The notes under the pieces: model-generated
Seen by the model: only the letters and a program-made list of their open reading frames with translations
What the model was told of the DNA's origin: nothing
Database searches by the model: none
In this document: piece by piece, positions 37,201-41,640 of the stretch
How the letters are laid out: each line of letters starts with the position of its first letter
Position numbering within the stretch: the first letter of the stretch is position 1
Translations under genes and position numbers: made by a program
NCBI RefSeq assembly: GCF_000003815.2
Contig: NC_049993.1
Location: forward strand, 1,532,718-1,579,470
Length of the DNA: 46,753 bases
Source of the DNA: Branchiostoma floridae
Taxonomy: Eukaryota > Chordata > Leptocardii > Amphioxiformes > Branchiostomatidae
Direction: 5' to 3'

Positions 37201-40200
37201 GTGTACATCATGGTTATCAGGAAACTGACCCGGAGGGGCAGGTTCATCGGTCAGTTATAATGAATGGATGAATGAGGACCTTTAGTGTGTATTTTTGCTC
37301 AGTCGAGCTAAGTACAGGTCACAAATTAGACAAAACATGCCATAAAACTATCATAGATCTTGTCTAAATCCCGCTTTTAGTGGCAAATGTGCAGACCTTG
37401 GCATTATGGCCACACTTTGGCCTGTGTGTGTGTTGCAAACTTGAAAAGATTAGTCGAAGAAACTTGGAAAGCATCGCTCCAATTTCATTTTGTGTATGTC
37501 GTGTAATGTTCCGTTCCCAATATCATATCATCAGGTAATGGTGAGAATCGACCCCGAAACCTGGTTCTACGGCCCACGCTCTATATAACCCGCGTTATAC
37601 CACTCCAAACGTGCGTGCGAGTGGAGATTCGACACTTCCCATTGCGCTTTGTTTCGCATATGATTTTTATCTGACAAGAGGTTCTGTGGGAGAAGCACAG
37701 GTCTATAGCTATTTGATGCTGAATAAAATGTGATTGTTATTCCAGGCAAGATTTCTGATCGCGAGAAAGATGCTACCAAACAGCAGTTGCTTAACGCTGT
37801 ATCTATCATGGTATTGGTCGGACTCACCTGGATCTTTGGATTCTTCATGATCAGGTAATTATGGAAATGTAAATTCCAATGATAATTTCTATTGTTACAG
37901 ATTGTGCACCGATGTAGTTAAACTGAATCAGTAGTAGAACTCAATAACAAATACGGCCATGTTAATTTGATAATGTGTATGAAATCCTTTGGAAAAAATG
38001 TATATTGATGTGGCAGTGCGAAAAGAAAGTATAGCAAAAACAGGTCAGGCATGTTGAACAAATGGTGTTCAATACCGAAAAATAGATTTATTTTATTTTA
38101 TTCCTCTTTGAATTGAGAATTTACTTTGGCATTCAACCGCAGTAATATCAGTTTTCCGATATTGCATCTGCTCTGATATGTATGACTTCCAGGATACTTG
38201 ATACAAACTAAACTTGATGCGTTCGCCGTGATAGTCCATTAAATTGAATCAATATGGCAAAATCAACTTGACACTGTGATAGTTTTTCAAAAGCAACCCC
38301 TCAAAATAGCTTTGAATCTGGTTAGCACTGTGTAATATTTATAGGTCCTTTTCTTGGTCTGAACGCGATGAAAGTCTTGAATGTTACATGAAAGAAAAAT
38401 TGGGATAGAAGAACTAACTGTCCTCCAAAATGGTGTTCAAGTTTCAAAAAGGTGATTCAGGGTCGAAGAAAAGTGTTTCAGGGTCGTCGAATTATACAGT
38501 TTTTTTTTTAAACTAGTTCGCTAAGGCAACGACAGTTGTTTTAATGATAAAGTTGACAAATTCGGCAGCTCCAATTTTGTTCATTATTTTAATATGATAA
38601 AGTAAACTGTATTTCATTCCTACAAAGCTATCGGTATAAATTAAATACATGTAAGTAAATGGACATTACTTTGGTATGATTTATTCTCCAAACAGAGGAT
38701 TCAAAATTAATTCGGAGAGAACGCAGTGAATTTTTTTAAAAGGGGGTAATCGTAGGTCTTTCACCGGACATGTGATTCATGTCTTACTATACAAATACAG
38801 AATGAAACGTTAGTCTTCTTTTTCGGGGGCGCCTTTTCTTTCGCGCTCCTCTTTCAATTTAAAGCCTACAGAGGATGTCGTCCATTTACAACTGACTTCC
38901 TGGTGCTGCCTTGTACAGAGAAGGAAATTTGGACATTCAAGCACTACATATACATAAAATCAATTTTGTCATCATCTTAGATTTATAAGTATTGATTACT
39001 GATGAGCAACTCTTGTCTGATTAAAATTCTATCGTTTTCCAGTGACGGAAGGATTGTCTTCTCCTACTTATTCTGCATCTTCAACTCCATGCAAGGATTC
39101 TTCATTTTCATCTTTCAGTGTCTACGCCCAAAGGAAGTCAGGAATGCGTTGTTCAAGTAAGGTGATATTTTATTGGAAAATGTTGGATGTTTTCAGCCGT
39201 ATTTATTCACTTACCTTTACCTTTTTTACTTTACTCGATAAAATAAAGAGCACTAATTATCTGGTTTTGATCAACTCTAACTTATACAAAATGAAAATAC
39301 TTAAATTGGTGTGGACGAAAAAAAGGATCGCACGATCAGTAATTCTAATCAACTAAAAGTTGCTGCCAGGGTTTGCTAAAAAAACAGAATCTCCAAAATC
39401 CAATAAAAATTTACACAAAAAGGTAGAGTTGCTAATGTTTTTGTTGTTATTCATCGTCATCATTATGACGATGGCTGTTGGTAAAGCTCTTCATAGCGTA
39501 ACACAACAGGTTTGTGCTAAAAAGTACAAGCTGCATTTTTGGGTAGATTTATTTGACCTACTCACATCTTGACGGATCCCGAATTAATTGATAGATTGGC
39601 ACCAGATAGAGGTCAAGCATAGGACCTCCACGTAACGCCCTATAGGTGAAAATGGTTTCTAAGTGGAGGAAGGTACTATTTTTTGCTTGTGAGAAAATTT
39701 GTGGTTCAAAGTTCTGTGAGTGATAATGTGACTCAATTTTCTTCCACTACTCGATTGGTTAATGTTTTCCTTACACTGGATGCATCAATTAGCAGAGTGG
39801 TTAGGCCAGAGGACCAGAAATCTATCGATCACGATTCGATTCCTGACATTCCTTGCTAGCTTTTAGTTTCCATAGGGACTTTTCTATAGTTTTACTCGAC
39901 TATATAGTTACTCCACCTAGATGTGAAATGGGTGTTTAAAAGAAAAGGGTTCTCTCCGCCTTCGAATTTTGCGCCGTAGACACAATTGGCAACAACCCAC
40001 TGACACCAAAGCCTCAAAAAGACTATGGAACAATACTTACCTAATATTTAATTCACATCTAGGTGCTGTATTTGCCCCGTGGTATACAATCTTACAACCA
40101 AGACTTCAACTGGGAAGTCATCATCAAACCATGATAAGCTGGCCAAGGAAGATGACTCGCGCGGACAGCGTTATACTCCACAGAACACTGTGTCTAATAG

Positions 40201-40228
40201 TATGGACATTTCCATGAACAGTATCTAA
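2608..40228 (+). CDS. Adhesion GPCR with EGF, fibrinogen-like, Ig, SEA, GAIN/GPS and 7TM domains (26 exons, 5' partial)
   Basis: Predicted plasma-membrane receptor whose long ectodomain would bind matrix or cell-surface ligands and signal through a 7TM domain. Exons: 2608-2724, 2909-3598, 3741-3854, 3990-4118, 20474-20584, 20685-20834, 21510-21675, 22463-22563, 23151-23263, 25692-25750, 26120-26277, 27917-28045, 28417-28526, 29230-29373, 29489-29583, 29977-30099, 30648-30808, 32122-32312, 33796-33966, 34633-34748, 35088-35350, 35947-36037, 37125-37249, 37746-37854, 39043-39156, 40063-40228. Each has AG/GT borders and the phases join without a stop: 4016 nt, about 1337 residues plus TAA. Residues, counted from the first exon: EGF 1-39, FReD 40-269, EGFs 270-437, Ig 438-526, SEA about 527-636, HRM-like plus GAIN about 637-953, GPS 954-1010, 7TM about 1011-1283, tail to 1337. 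The first exon opens mid-codon, so start and signal peptide are missing. Ig plus SEA plus GAIN recalls vertebrate ADGRF5; the FReD and EGFs do not. Orthology is not assigned. Confidence 0.92.
2909..3598 (+). CDS. aGPCR exon 2: complete fibrinogen-related domain (FReD)
   Basis: One 690-nt phase 1-1 exon encodes a whole FReD of about 220 residues. Visible hallmarks are [30 protein letters not shown], a Ca-site-like DQDNDD, then [18 protein letters not shown] and a final KKTVMMIKP. The cysteine pair of the C-terminal subdomain (NCA...SSC) is present. FReDs of ficolins, tenascins and angiopoietins bind glycans, acetyl groups or receptors; the ligand here is unknown. Having the whole domain in one symmetric exon makes it easy to shuffle. 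Confidence 0.95.
3741..3854 (+). CDS. aGPCR exon 3: EGF-like domain
   Basis: A 38-codon phase 1-1 exon after the acceptor CTTTCCACAG. It encodes a plain EGF with STCQNGGTL and a C-terminal [14 protein letters not shown]. The spacing is compact and no calcium-binding signature is seen. Confidence 0.88.
3990..4118 (+). CDS. aGPCR exon 4: calcium-binding EGF domain
   Basis: A 43-codon phase 1-1 exon that starts DINEC and continues through [16 protein letters not shown] to a last cysteine in LNCD. DINEC plus the GSFTCSC segment is the EGF-CA consensus, so this module should bind Ca2+ and stiffen the linker to the next EGF. The - strand reading frame over it is a shadow. Confidence 0.9.
4279..5377 (+). 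repeat. Hairpin-bounded dispersed repeat, copy 3 (full length, forward)
   Basis: A full copy of about 1.1 kb. Two tandem ACCTCCATGA...TCATGGAGGT hairpins (4284-4307, 4315-4338) open it, a TG microsatellite follows at 4349-4412, then GGGCCCCTAGCGG/CTGCAG modules, paired octamers, and the end ATTCATGGAGGTATGAGGTC. It lies just downstream of exon 4. Confidence 0.8.
4349..4412. repeat. (TG)n microsatellite
   Basis: About 64 nt of TG dinucleotides with one TATG interruption, inside repeat copy 3. Confidence 0.95.
5378..5650 (+). repeat. Fragment of the GGCCACAG-ended TIR element
   Basis: Starts CCACAGCAAGTAAATTTTAT plus GGATGACATC, the inverse of the right end of the complete element at 36231-36740. 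The similarity runs on through GGGACAAAATACGGTATTGC and the GCCAACAAGGC block. Confidence 0.65.
5651..7459. other. Intron 4 interior, nothing recognised
   Basis: About 1.8 kb without a supportable exon or repeat boundary. A GC-richer pocket at 5700-5790 (CAGCTTCGCAGTGCACGCAG) is the only compositional feature. Short open frames here lack splice context and family similarity. Confidence 0.4.
7460..8140. repeat. Tandem array, about 150-bp unit, four units
   Basis: The landmark TCAAGTTCAAGC (or a close variant) recurs at 7516, 7663, 7815 and 7968, spaced 147-153 bp, each followed by GGCCCAAA-like and later GGACACA-like blocks. The longish open frames across it (up to 161 codons) follow this repeat and are C-rich low-complexity, so I do not call them genes. 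Confidence 0.75.
8149..8306. mobile_element. Short TIR element, GGCYACARCA ends
   Basis: A 158-bp element from GGCTACAACA to TGCTGTGGCC, flanked by direct TAATTA repeats at 8143-8148 and 8307-8312. The right end GATGCCATCCATGAAATTTA matches the PIF-like family at 36231-36740, so it is probably a deleted relative. Confidence 0.55.
8307..9175. other. Intron 4 interior with a GC-rich pocket
   Basis: No gene seen. GTCAAATTTGGCCCCAAAG at about 8807 is the inverse of CTTTGGGGCCAAATTTGAC-like sequence at about 9893-9914, so the two may bracket an old element. A CpG-rich patch lies at 8775-8885. Confidence 0.4.
9176..9316. mobile_element. 141-bp element with 16-bp perfect inverted ends
   Basis: TGTCTTAGGGATTTTT at 9176-9191 is matched by AAAAATCCCTAAGACA at 9301-9316. 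No family or target duplication is clear. Confidence 0.55.
9640..9715 (+). mobile_element. LINE 3' tail remnant, copy 1
   Basis: Contains GCAATTAGCCCTCGGGCACG followed by AACTTGCAAATAAAC. The same tail occurs at about 33330-33385, there ending in an ATT run. This is a non-LTR 3' end; the rest of the element is not recognised. Confidence 0.55.
9716..10440. other. Intron 4 interior, CpG-containing, no gene
   Basis: Holds a CG-rich segment (9790-9860) and a (TTTC)n run at about 10401-10426. A short open frame at 9808-10065 has no family resemblance. Confidence 0.4.
10440..11060. repeat. Tandem array, about 162-bp unit, four units
   Basis: ACCGAATGAC(C/T)TGAAATTTGG-like landmarks begin at 10468, 10629, 10792 and 10954, giving spacings of 161, 163 and 162 bp. 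Each unit also has TTTTGGTCATTT and ACCAAAA blocks. Divergence rises along the array. Confidence 0.85.
11230..12029. repeat. Diverged tandem array (110-150-bp units) ending in a dispersed repeat
   Basis: GAGTCCATTCT variants recur at about 11244, 11367, 11515, 11623 and 11859, each followed by G-rich then T-rich runs and TTTTTGGACT. The last part (11758-12029) is the second copy of the repeat at 2104-2308. Confidence 0.7.
12440..12605 (+). mobile_element. Remnant of the TTAA (piggyBac-like) element family
   Basis: Shares CCATGGCGACAC, AGAAAAGTCACCAAGTT, GTTGGCGC and a C-rich end before CTGGATAGG with the complete element at 41148-41640. The left end is not found. Confidence 0.6.
12718..13960 (+). 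repeat. Dispersed repeat, TTACCTTCGC-ended subfamily
   Basis: Starts TTACCTTCGCGAGAAGGTTA. Contains the AACAGCATATAACTCGAGAA unit twice (12784, 13299), the CTGCAG modules, and TATGCAAAT/GCATAATTAATGAGG blocks. The internal duplication suggests two nested or tandem copies. Confidence 0.65.
13965..14937 (+). repeat. Hairpin-bounded dispersed repeat, copy 4 (forward, 5' truncated)
   Basis: Runs from TTTTTACCCTGCGTTTGTCT through GGGCCCCCTAGCGG to CATGGAGGTATGAGGTCGCC. It is closely similar to copy 3, minus the opening hairpins. Confidence 0.75.
15340..15625 (-). repeat. Octamer-rich dispersed repeat fragment
   Basis: Consists of ATTATGCAAAT / ATTTGCATAAT blocks alternating with AT-rich spacers, as in the distal half of the hairpin-bounded family, in reverse orientation. 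The TTTTTCAG at 15635-15642 looks like a splice acceptor, but no exon follows. Confidence 0.55.
15829..16905 (-). repeat. Hairpin-bounded dispersed repeat, copy 5 (full length, reverse)
   Basis: Starts CTAGAGTTCGGCGACCTCAT plus ACCTCCATGAAA and ends ATGACATTTCATGGAGGTAA after a CAGACAGACACACAG run. It is nearly colinear with copy 3 in reverse and defines a family length of about 1.08 kb. Confidence 0.8.
16906..20008 (-). pseudogene. Dead non-LTR retrotransposon (reverse transcriptase), 5' truncated, split by a TTAA element
   Basis: Read on the - strand. From 20008: fingers with [16 protein letters not shown], then NYRPISLL, motif A (LDISKAFD-like, about 19385-19415), motif [17 protein letters not shown] (about 18220-18270), thumb [10 protein letters not shown], connection [14 protein letters not shown], and a CNCG...HYFL zinc-knuckle-like end near 17250. 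It is broken several ways: a frame change near 19655, an extra T in a T-run at about 19405, a stop in place of Trp near 18150, and loss of the YADD-type motif C between about 18185 and 18200. The 959-bp insert at 18398-19356 sits in the palm. No endonuclease domain remains. Jockey/CR1-like clade is my best guess. Confidence 0.85.
18398..19356. mobile_element. TTAA-flanked piggyBac-like non-autonomous element (959 bp), inserted in the RT
   Basis: Ends CCCTATTCAGAC and GTCTGAATAGGG, flanked by TTAA on both sides (18394-18397, 19357-19360). With the element and one TTAA taken out, the RT frame is continuous across the junction, which fixes the borders. TTAA duplication and CCC...GGG ends are the piggyBac signature. 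No transposase is encoded. The left end has a 14-G run. Confidence 0.85.
20009..20262 (-). repeat. Dispersed repeat, TTACCTTCGC subfamily fragment (reverse)
   Basis: Has AGCATGTCCAGAACTCGAAA, CTGAAGTT, GGGGGCTCAA blocks and ends ATAACCTTCTTTGCGAAGGT. The LINE starts abruptly beside it. Confidence 0.6.
20474..20584 (+). CDS. aGPCR exon 5: short MEGF-like EGF module
   Basis: A 37-codon phase 1-1 exon, beginning at [11 protein letters not shown] and closing with [14 protein letters not shown]. It matches the second half of the next exon almost residue for residue, so the two are a tandem duplicate. It lacks the leading CFEAYGPDC part, leaving a truncated module. It follows the 16.4-kb intron 4. 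Confidence 0.85.
20685..20834 (+). CDS. aGPCR exon 6: MEGF-like EGF module
   Basis: A 50-codon phase 1-1 exon with [16 protein letters not shown], then NGTC and [12 protein letters not shown]. The pattern is that of EGF repeats in MEGF or scavenger-type proteins. It duplicates exon 5 plus an N-terminal extension. The terminal split codon joins in frame to the Ig exon. Confidence 0.88.
20921..21490 (+). repeat. Hairpin-bounded dispersed repeat, copy 6 (forward, deleted)
   Basis: TACCTCCATGAAATATGCAT opens it and GAAAGTATGAGGTCGCTAAA closes it. It ends only about 20 nt before the Ig exon acceptor. Confidence 0.7.
21510..21675 (+). CDS. aGPCR exon 7: Ig-like domain, first half
   Basis: The exon starts at VHIKVTI after the acceptor TTTCCAAAG. 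It encodes strands with the first Ig cysteine ([12 protein letters not shown]) and the tryptophan strand (YEYQWAVDG). It ends in phase 2 and joins exon 8. The acceptor lies directly after the end of a dispersed-repeat copy. Confidence 0.85.
22027..22240. repeat. TA-rich 214-bp palindrome
   Basis: Arms TTGAAGTGGTCTATGTCTAA and the inverse TTAGACATAGAACACTTCAA enclose two (TA)n tracts separated by TATTCAAAGGATCCATTGG. The arms match with few mismatches over about 40 nt and the TA tracts are self-complementary, so the whole unit can fold as one hairpin or cruciform. It lies in the intron between the two Ig exons. Confidence 0.85.
22463..22563 (+). CDS. aGPCR exon 8: Ig-like domain, second half
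   Basis: Completes the Ig fold with the second cysteine in HRIKCKVSN and a G-strand-like DSIVTVLPE. Exons 7 and 8 together give 89 codons, phase 1 in and phase 1 out. A single Ig-like domain fits here; vertebrate ADGRF5 has more than one. Confidence 0.85.
22564..23150. other. Intron 8, nothing recognised
   Basis: AT-rich intron between the Ig and SEA exons with no repeat or gene that I can support. Confidence 0.5.
23151..23263 (+). CDS. aGPCR exon 9: SEA domain, N-terminal part
   Basis: Encodes [20 protein letters not shown] followed by [12 protein letters not shown]. This resembles the opening strand and helix of SEA domains. It ends in phase 0 at GTAAGA. Confidence 0.82.
23446..24070 (+). 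repeat. Hairpin-bounded dispersed repeat, copy 7 (forward, internally deleted)
   Basis: Starts TTATCTCCATGAAAAATGGA and ends ATATGAGGTCTCCGAACTCT. It is close to copy 2 in its first half, including GGTATGTGGGTAGGGGTTAG, so copies 2 and 7 form a subfamily. Confidence 0.75.
24570..24691 (-). mobile_element. tRNA-derived SINE, distal part (separated by an insertion)
   Basis: GGTTCTTTAACGTGCCTGGG and GCTTCCCGGACACGGGACC are the body of the same SINE type as 25230-25412. The two parts are separated only by the 538-bp TIR element. The far boundary is uncertain; similar GC-rich sequence continues back to about 24440. Confidence 0.6.
24692..25229. mobile_element. 538-bp TIR element inserted in the SINE, TA target duplication
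   Basis: Ends AAGGGACATTCAACTGCAG and the inverse of AAGGGGCATTCCACTCCAG; the similarity extends more than 40 nt to TTATTTTCCRATAGATA. TA lies on both sides (24690-24691, 25230-25231). TA duplication suggests the Tc1/mariner group, but no transposase is present. Confidence 0.7.
25230..25412 (-). mobile_element. tRNA-derived SINE, head part
   Basis: On the - strand, from GGGATCGTGTAGCGCAGCGG (A-box-like) to GGTTCGAATCC at 25360-25350 (perfect B box), then body sequence with AAAGTGCCTTTTCCAAGGGC on the + strand. It cannot fold as a full tRNA because the 3' acceptor half is absent, so it is a SINE, not a tRNA gene. Confidence 0.75.
25692..25750 (+). CDS. aGPCR exon 10: SEA domain, middle (micro-exon)
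   Basis: A 59-nt exon encoding [20 protein letters not shown], between TTTCTTTCAG and GTACGT. Its phase (0 in, 2 out) fits both neighbours, which supports it despite its size. Confidence 0.8.
25932..25981. repeat. Short direct repeat pair
   Basis: ACAGAATGCATATTTATAAC followed by GAT occurs twice, 27 nt apart. Confidence 0.8.
26120..26277 (+). CDS. aGPCR exon 11: SEA domain, C-terminal part with cleavage-type motif
   Basis: Begins with [17 protein letters not shown] fits the G|SVVV-type loop at which many SEA domains autocleave. The helix [16 protein letters not shown] follows. Cleavage itself is inferred from the motif. Confidence 0.82.
26526..27300 (+). repeat. Dispersed repeat, TTACCTTCGC subfamily (forward)
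   Basis: Starts TTACCTTCGCCAGAATGGCA and carries three GGTACTGCAG/GCACTGCAG modules with the AATAATGGGCCTC block before two of them. It lacks the paired octamers of the main family. Confidence 0.65.
27354..27695 (+). pseudogene. Possible decayed coding segment of unknown origin
   Basis: One frame reads 112 codons with only two internal stops, for example [20 protein letters not shown] and [18 protein letters not shown]. The composition looks protein-like, but I recognise no family and no splice sites join it to the receptor. A degraded transposon frame or retrocopy is possible, as is chance. Confidence 0.25.
27917..28045 (+). CDS. aGPCR exon 12: linker with conserved cysteines
   Basis: Encodes [20 protein letters not shown] and ends [12 protein letters not shown] in phase 1. 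The RCANNTE segment leads into the hormone-receptor-motif-like stretch of the next exon. NNT is a potential N-glycosylation site. Confidence 0.82.
28417..28526 (+). CDS. aGPCR exon 13: hormone-receptor-motif-like segment
   Basis: Encodes [20 protein letters not shown] and then [11 protein letters not shown]. The spacing of Cys, Trp, Pro and Cys resembles the end of HRM domains that precede GAIN domains in adhesion GPCRs. Ends phase 0. Confidence 0.82.
28527..29229. other. Intron 13, nothing recognised
   Basis: Contains a short imperfect run of GGCTAACAAAAAA units at about 28765-28800. No gene seen. Confidence 0.5.
29230..29373 (+). CDS. aGPCR exon 14: GAIN subdomain A
   Basis: A 48-codon phase 0-0 exon starting [10 protein letters not shown]. 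The methionine is internal, not a start. Its helical, Asn/Thr/Asp-rich content fits GAIN subdomain A. Confidence 0.8.
29489..29583 (+). CDS. aGPCR exon 15: GAIN subdomain A
   Basis: Encodes [20 protein letters not shown] and ends in phase 2 at APSR|GTACAT. It continues the GAIN helical region. Confidence 0.8.
29977..30099 (+). CDS. aGPCR exon 16: GAIN domain
   Basis: The acceptor chosen is CTGCAG at 29971-29976, because the upstream CAG at 29951-29953 leads into a stop. Encodes [15 protein letters not shown] and [15 protein letters not shown], typical of the GAIN A/B transition. Phase 2 in and out. Confidence 0.8.
30160..30338 (+). pseudogene. C-terminal remnant of a second non-LTR retrotransposon (zinc-finger tail)
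   Basis: The frame ending at TAG 30336-30338 encodes [13 protein letters not shown] and then [20 protein letters not shown] followed by Cys. CxxC...H...C after a basic, Trp-containing helix is the usual carboxyl end of certain non-LTR reverse-transcriptase polyproteins. Nothing of the RT itself remains. It sits in intron 16 on the receptor strand but has no splice link to it. Confidence 0.6.
30497..30610 (+). mobile_element. Single end of a TTAA-family element
   Basis: CCCTATCCAGACATGG resembles the terminal repeat of the elements at 18398 and 41148, followed by CAACTT and TTGGTGACTTC blocks found inside the ends of that family. The flank is TGAA rather than TTAA and the other end is not found. 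Confidence 0.45.
30648..30808 (+). CDS. aGPCR exon 17: GAIN subdomain B
   Basis: Encodes [20 protein letters not shown] and [14 protein letters not shown]. The donor at 30809 (phase 1) is used because it restores the frame into exon 18; the competing GT at 30813 does not. Confidence 0.8.
30809..32121. other. Intron 17, mostly nothing recognised
   Basis: AT-rich intron with a short direct duplication, GGACTATAGAACGCT, at about 32025 and 32040. No exon or element supported. Confidence 0.5.
32122..32312 (+). CDS. aGPCR exon 18: GAIN subdomain B
   Basis: Encodes [18 protein letters not shown] and continues to [20 protein letters not shown]. These are the beta strands that precede the GPS in GAIN subdomain B. 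Ends phase 0 at GTAAGT. Confidence 0.83.
32313..32907. other. Intron 18, 5' part, nothing recognised
   Basis: Includes a GAGGTGGTTTTATGAGGTGG direct repeat at about 32561-32580. No gene seen. Confidence 0.4.
32908..33605. mobile_element. hAT-like MITE with CAGGGCTCGAAATAC ends
   Basis: A 698-bp unit with perfect 15-nt terminal inverted repeats (32908-32922, 33591-33605). ACCTGCA motifs cluster near both ends, as expected for subterminal transposase sites. CAGGG ends are typical of hAT elements; CCTCT flanks both ends, shorter than the usual 8-bp duplication. A LINE tail (about 33330-33385) lies inside. No transposase. Confidence 0.7.
33330..33385 (+). mobile_element. LINE 3' tail remnant, copy 2
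   Basis: GCAATTAGCCCTCGTGCATG then AATTTGCAATAAAG and (ATT)n. It matches the tail at 9640-9715 and is nested inside the hAT-like element. Confidence 0.6.
33796..33966 (+). CDS. aGPCR exon 19: GPS motif with intact HL|T cleavage site
   Basis: A 57-codon phase 0-0 exon. It has the full [18 protein letters not shown], then [15 protein letters not shown]. The two tryptophans, four cysteines and the His-Leu-Thr tripeptide needed for autoproteolysis are all present. The residues after the cut (TNFAVLM plus exon 20 DIYGG) would be the tethered agonist. Confidence 0.95.
33967..34632. other. Intron 19 (between GPS and TM1), nothing recognised
   Basis: AT-rich, no repeat or gene supported. Confidence 0.5.
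34633..34748 (+). CDS. aGPCR exon 20: transmembrane helix 1
   Basis: Encodes [20 protein letters not shown] and the hydrophobic TM1 [18 protein letters not shown]. Ends phase 2. Confidence 0.92.
35088..35350 (+). CDS. aGPCR exon 21: TM2, TM3 and start of TM4
   Basis: Starts with [20 protein letters not shown] (ICL1 and TM2). TM3 contains the conserved cysteine [12 protein letters not shown] and [15 protein letters not shown], a signature of class B2 GPCRs. Ends phase 1. Confidence 0.95.
35351..35946. other. Intron 21, nothing recognised
   Basis: AT-rich. The open frame running into it from exon 21 is intron read-through, ended by the strong donor GTGAGT at 35351. Confidence 0.5.
35947..36037 (+). 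CDS. aGPCR exon 22: TM4 and start of ECL2
   Basis: Encodes [15 protein letters not shown] and the polar loop [14 protein letters not shown]. Phase 1 in, phase 2 out. Confidence 0.88.
36231..36740. mobile_element. PIF/Harbinger-like MITE, 510 bp
   Basis: Starts GGCCACAGTAAGTAAATTAT and ends with the inverse of GGCCACAGCAAGTAAATTTT; similarity extends through GATGACATC. TAA flanks both sides (36228-36230, 36741-36743), the usual 3-bp duplication of this superfamily. No transposase. Fragments occur at 5378-5650 and 8149-8306. Confidence 0.7.
36866..37015. repeat. CT-rich simple repeat
   Basis: About 150 nt of (TCTC)n with CGCT interruptions. It lies about 110 nt upstream of the exon 23 acceptor in intron 22. 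The open frames on both strands here are low-complexity artefacts. Confidence 0.9.
37125..37249 (+). CDS. aGPCR exon 23: ECL2 cysteine and TM5
   Basis: Starts with [20 protein letters not shown]; the CW of ECL2 pairs with the TM3 cysteine in this class. TM5 ends in [13 protein letters not shown], followed by a basic ICL3. Confidence 0.93.
37746..37854 (+). CDS. aGPCR exon 24: ICL3 and TM6
   Basis: Encodes [20 protein letters not shown] and TM6 with [19 protein letters not shown] is a family hallmark of adhesion GPCR TM6. Phase 1 in, phase 2 out. Confidence 0.94.
37855..39042. other. Intron 24, nothing recognised
   Basis: 1.2 kb of AT-rich DNA without a supportable feature apart from a short GTTTCAGGGTCG-like direct repeat near 38455-38487. 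Confidence 0.5.
39043..39156 (+). CDS. aGPCR exon 25: TM7
   Basis: Encodes [20 protein letters not shown] and then [26 protein letters not shown] is the conserved TM7 motif; the charged end is helix 8. Phase 2 in and out. Confidence 0.94.
39157..40062. other. Intron 25, nothing recognised
   Basis: Open frames at 39042-39572 extend past the TM7 exon, but the GTAAGG donor and the in-frame tail exon at 40063 make them intronic. Confidence 0.6.
40063..40228 (+). CDS. aGPCR exon 26: short cytoplasmic tail and stop
   Basis: After the CACATCTAG acceptor it encodes [18 protein letters not shown] and a Ser/Asn-rich tail ending SMDISMNSI, then TAA at 40226-40228. The CC pair after helix 8 is a possible palmitoylation site. 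No PDZ ligand is obvious. No clear AATAAA follows within about 600 nt. Confidence 0.87.
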
Positions 40229-41147
40229 GGCACAGTATAAAGGGGCGCTAGAATCCGAAAGGTAGTACTGCTTTTTAATGAGTTGCAAATCAATGAATAC
40301 ACATACAGCTGTTTTAGACGACTTGAGACGACGTAAGCAACGTGTAGTTTGTAAAACAAAATAATAATACTGATACTTAGTATCTCCATACAAACACTAT
40401 TCATACGATAACACCTTCTTTATCGCGATTATTTTGCATAGATGGGGGTGGGGGGTGGCGTTGTTAATTAATCACACAAAGATGGAAAGTTCTGGATTAG
40501 ATACTGAAGAACATATAGCAAGATGGATTTTTTTATCGAACCTCAAATCATTACTATATTTTTGTGGAATCATATTTGTCTGGCCTTCTTAGAAACACTT
40601 TATCTGGCCTTATCTGACATTGTTGAACTCATTTTTGATAACTGCGGAGTTCTGTATGACACTGAATGTTTTCTTTTATGCGCCCGTTAGTAGTGGGTAT
40701 TTCATTGTATGCTGTAGTAGTATTCATTTTTATTTCCGAAAATTCGTATGTATTGATACATAGCACCCCTTTCTGAGTTTAGGGCTCCATAAAGGCTTGT
40801 TACTAGGACTGTTCTTTAATTTTCTGTATATTCATCATTATTGCATTCAAAAAAATATGCACAACCATAAATATATACAAATATGCACTTATGCAGGATA
40901 TATTGTTTATCATATTGATGGAAAGTGGCATATATATGAAATAGGTGATCAATAATATTTAGAATAATATGCCTAAATGTCAGTGCTGAATTATTCAGTA
41001 ATGACACTTTTAACAATATTTAACAATATTTATCCAAGTCATTATTGTCTTAAGTTTAAAGTCGACGTTCTTTGAAAATCAGTAGGTAAGTGGCATTGAT
41101 AATGACCCAGTACAAACAATTAATCAACAGGATACTTTCTCTTTTAA
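40229..41147. other. 3' flank of the receptor gene (UTR and spacer)
   Basis: Begins with the presumed 3' UTR. No AATAAA was found close to the stop; weak variants (CATAAA) occur near 40788 and 40866. Confidence 0.4.
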
Positions 41148-41640
41148 CCCTATCCAGACTAGGCTATTTTGGCATCCCCTGGCCTGGATGGGGTGGGGTG
41201 GCTCGTAGTAATGGAATCCAGATGAAAATAAGCTGGTTATTCTTTTCATCATGGTATCGTCGGCCATCTCGGATTTTGACCAATTACGTCTGACAAATTA
41301 CATCAGCATGTTTTATGAATATCTTATTATAAATGTCACACTAAAAAAAGTTAGATATTAGAGATATATGAAAACGAATGTAGTTATCAAGAAGATCTTA
41401 AAATCCCATTGTTTTAACCAAAATTTGTGTTTTTTGTAAAATATGCCTTTAAAAACCCGTCGCCATGGAAACACCAAAAATAAACTTACTATAATCCGTT
41501 TATCTTGTTGCCAACAATATTCTAGGAAAAGTCACCAAGTTTGGTTGTTCTAGCACAAGCCATTGGATAGCTATACGACGTCAATGTTGGCGCGGGCACA
41601 TTTGCCCCCACCCCCAACCCCCCTCCCAGTCTGGATAGGG
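41148..41640. mobile_element. TTAA-flanked piggyBac-like element, second complete copy (493 bp)
   Basis: Ends CCCTATCCAGACT and AGTCTGGATAGGG with TTAA on both sides (41144-41147, 41641-41644). It shares the CCATGGAAACACC, AAAAGTCACCAAGTTTGG and GTTGGCGCGGGC blocks with the remnant at 12440 and the 959-bp element. It is a shorter deletion derivative. Confidence 0.85.
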
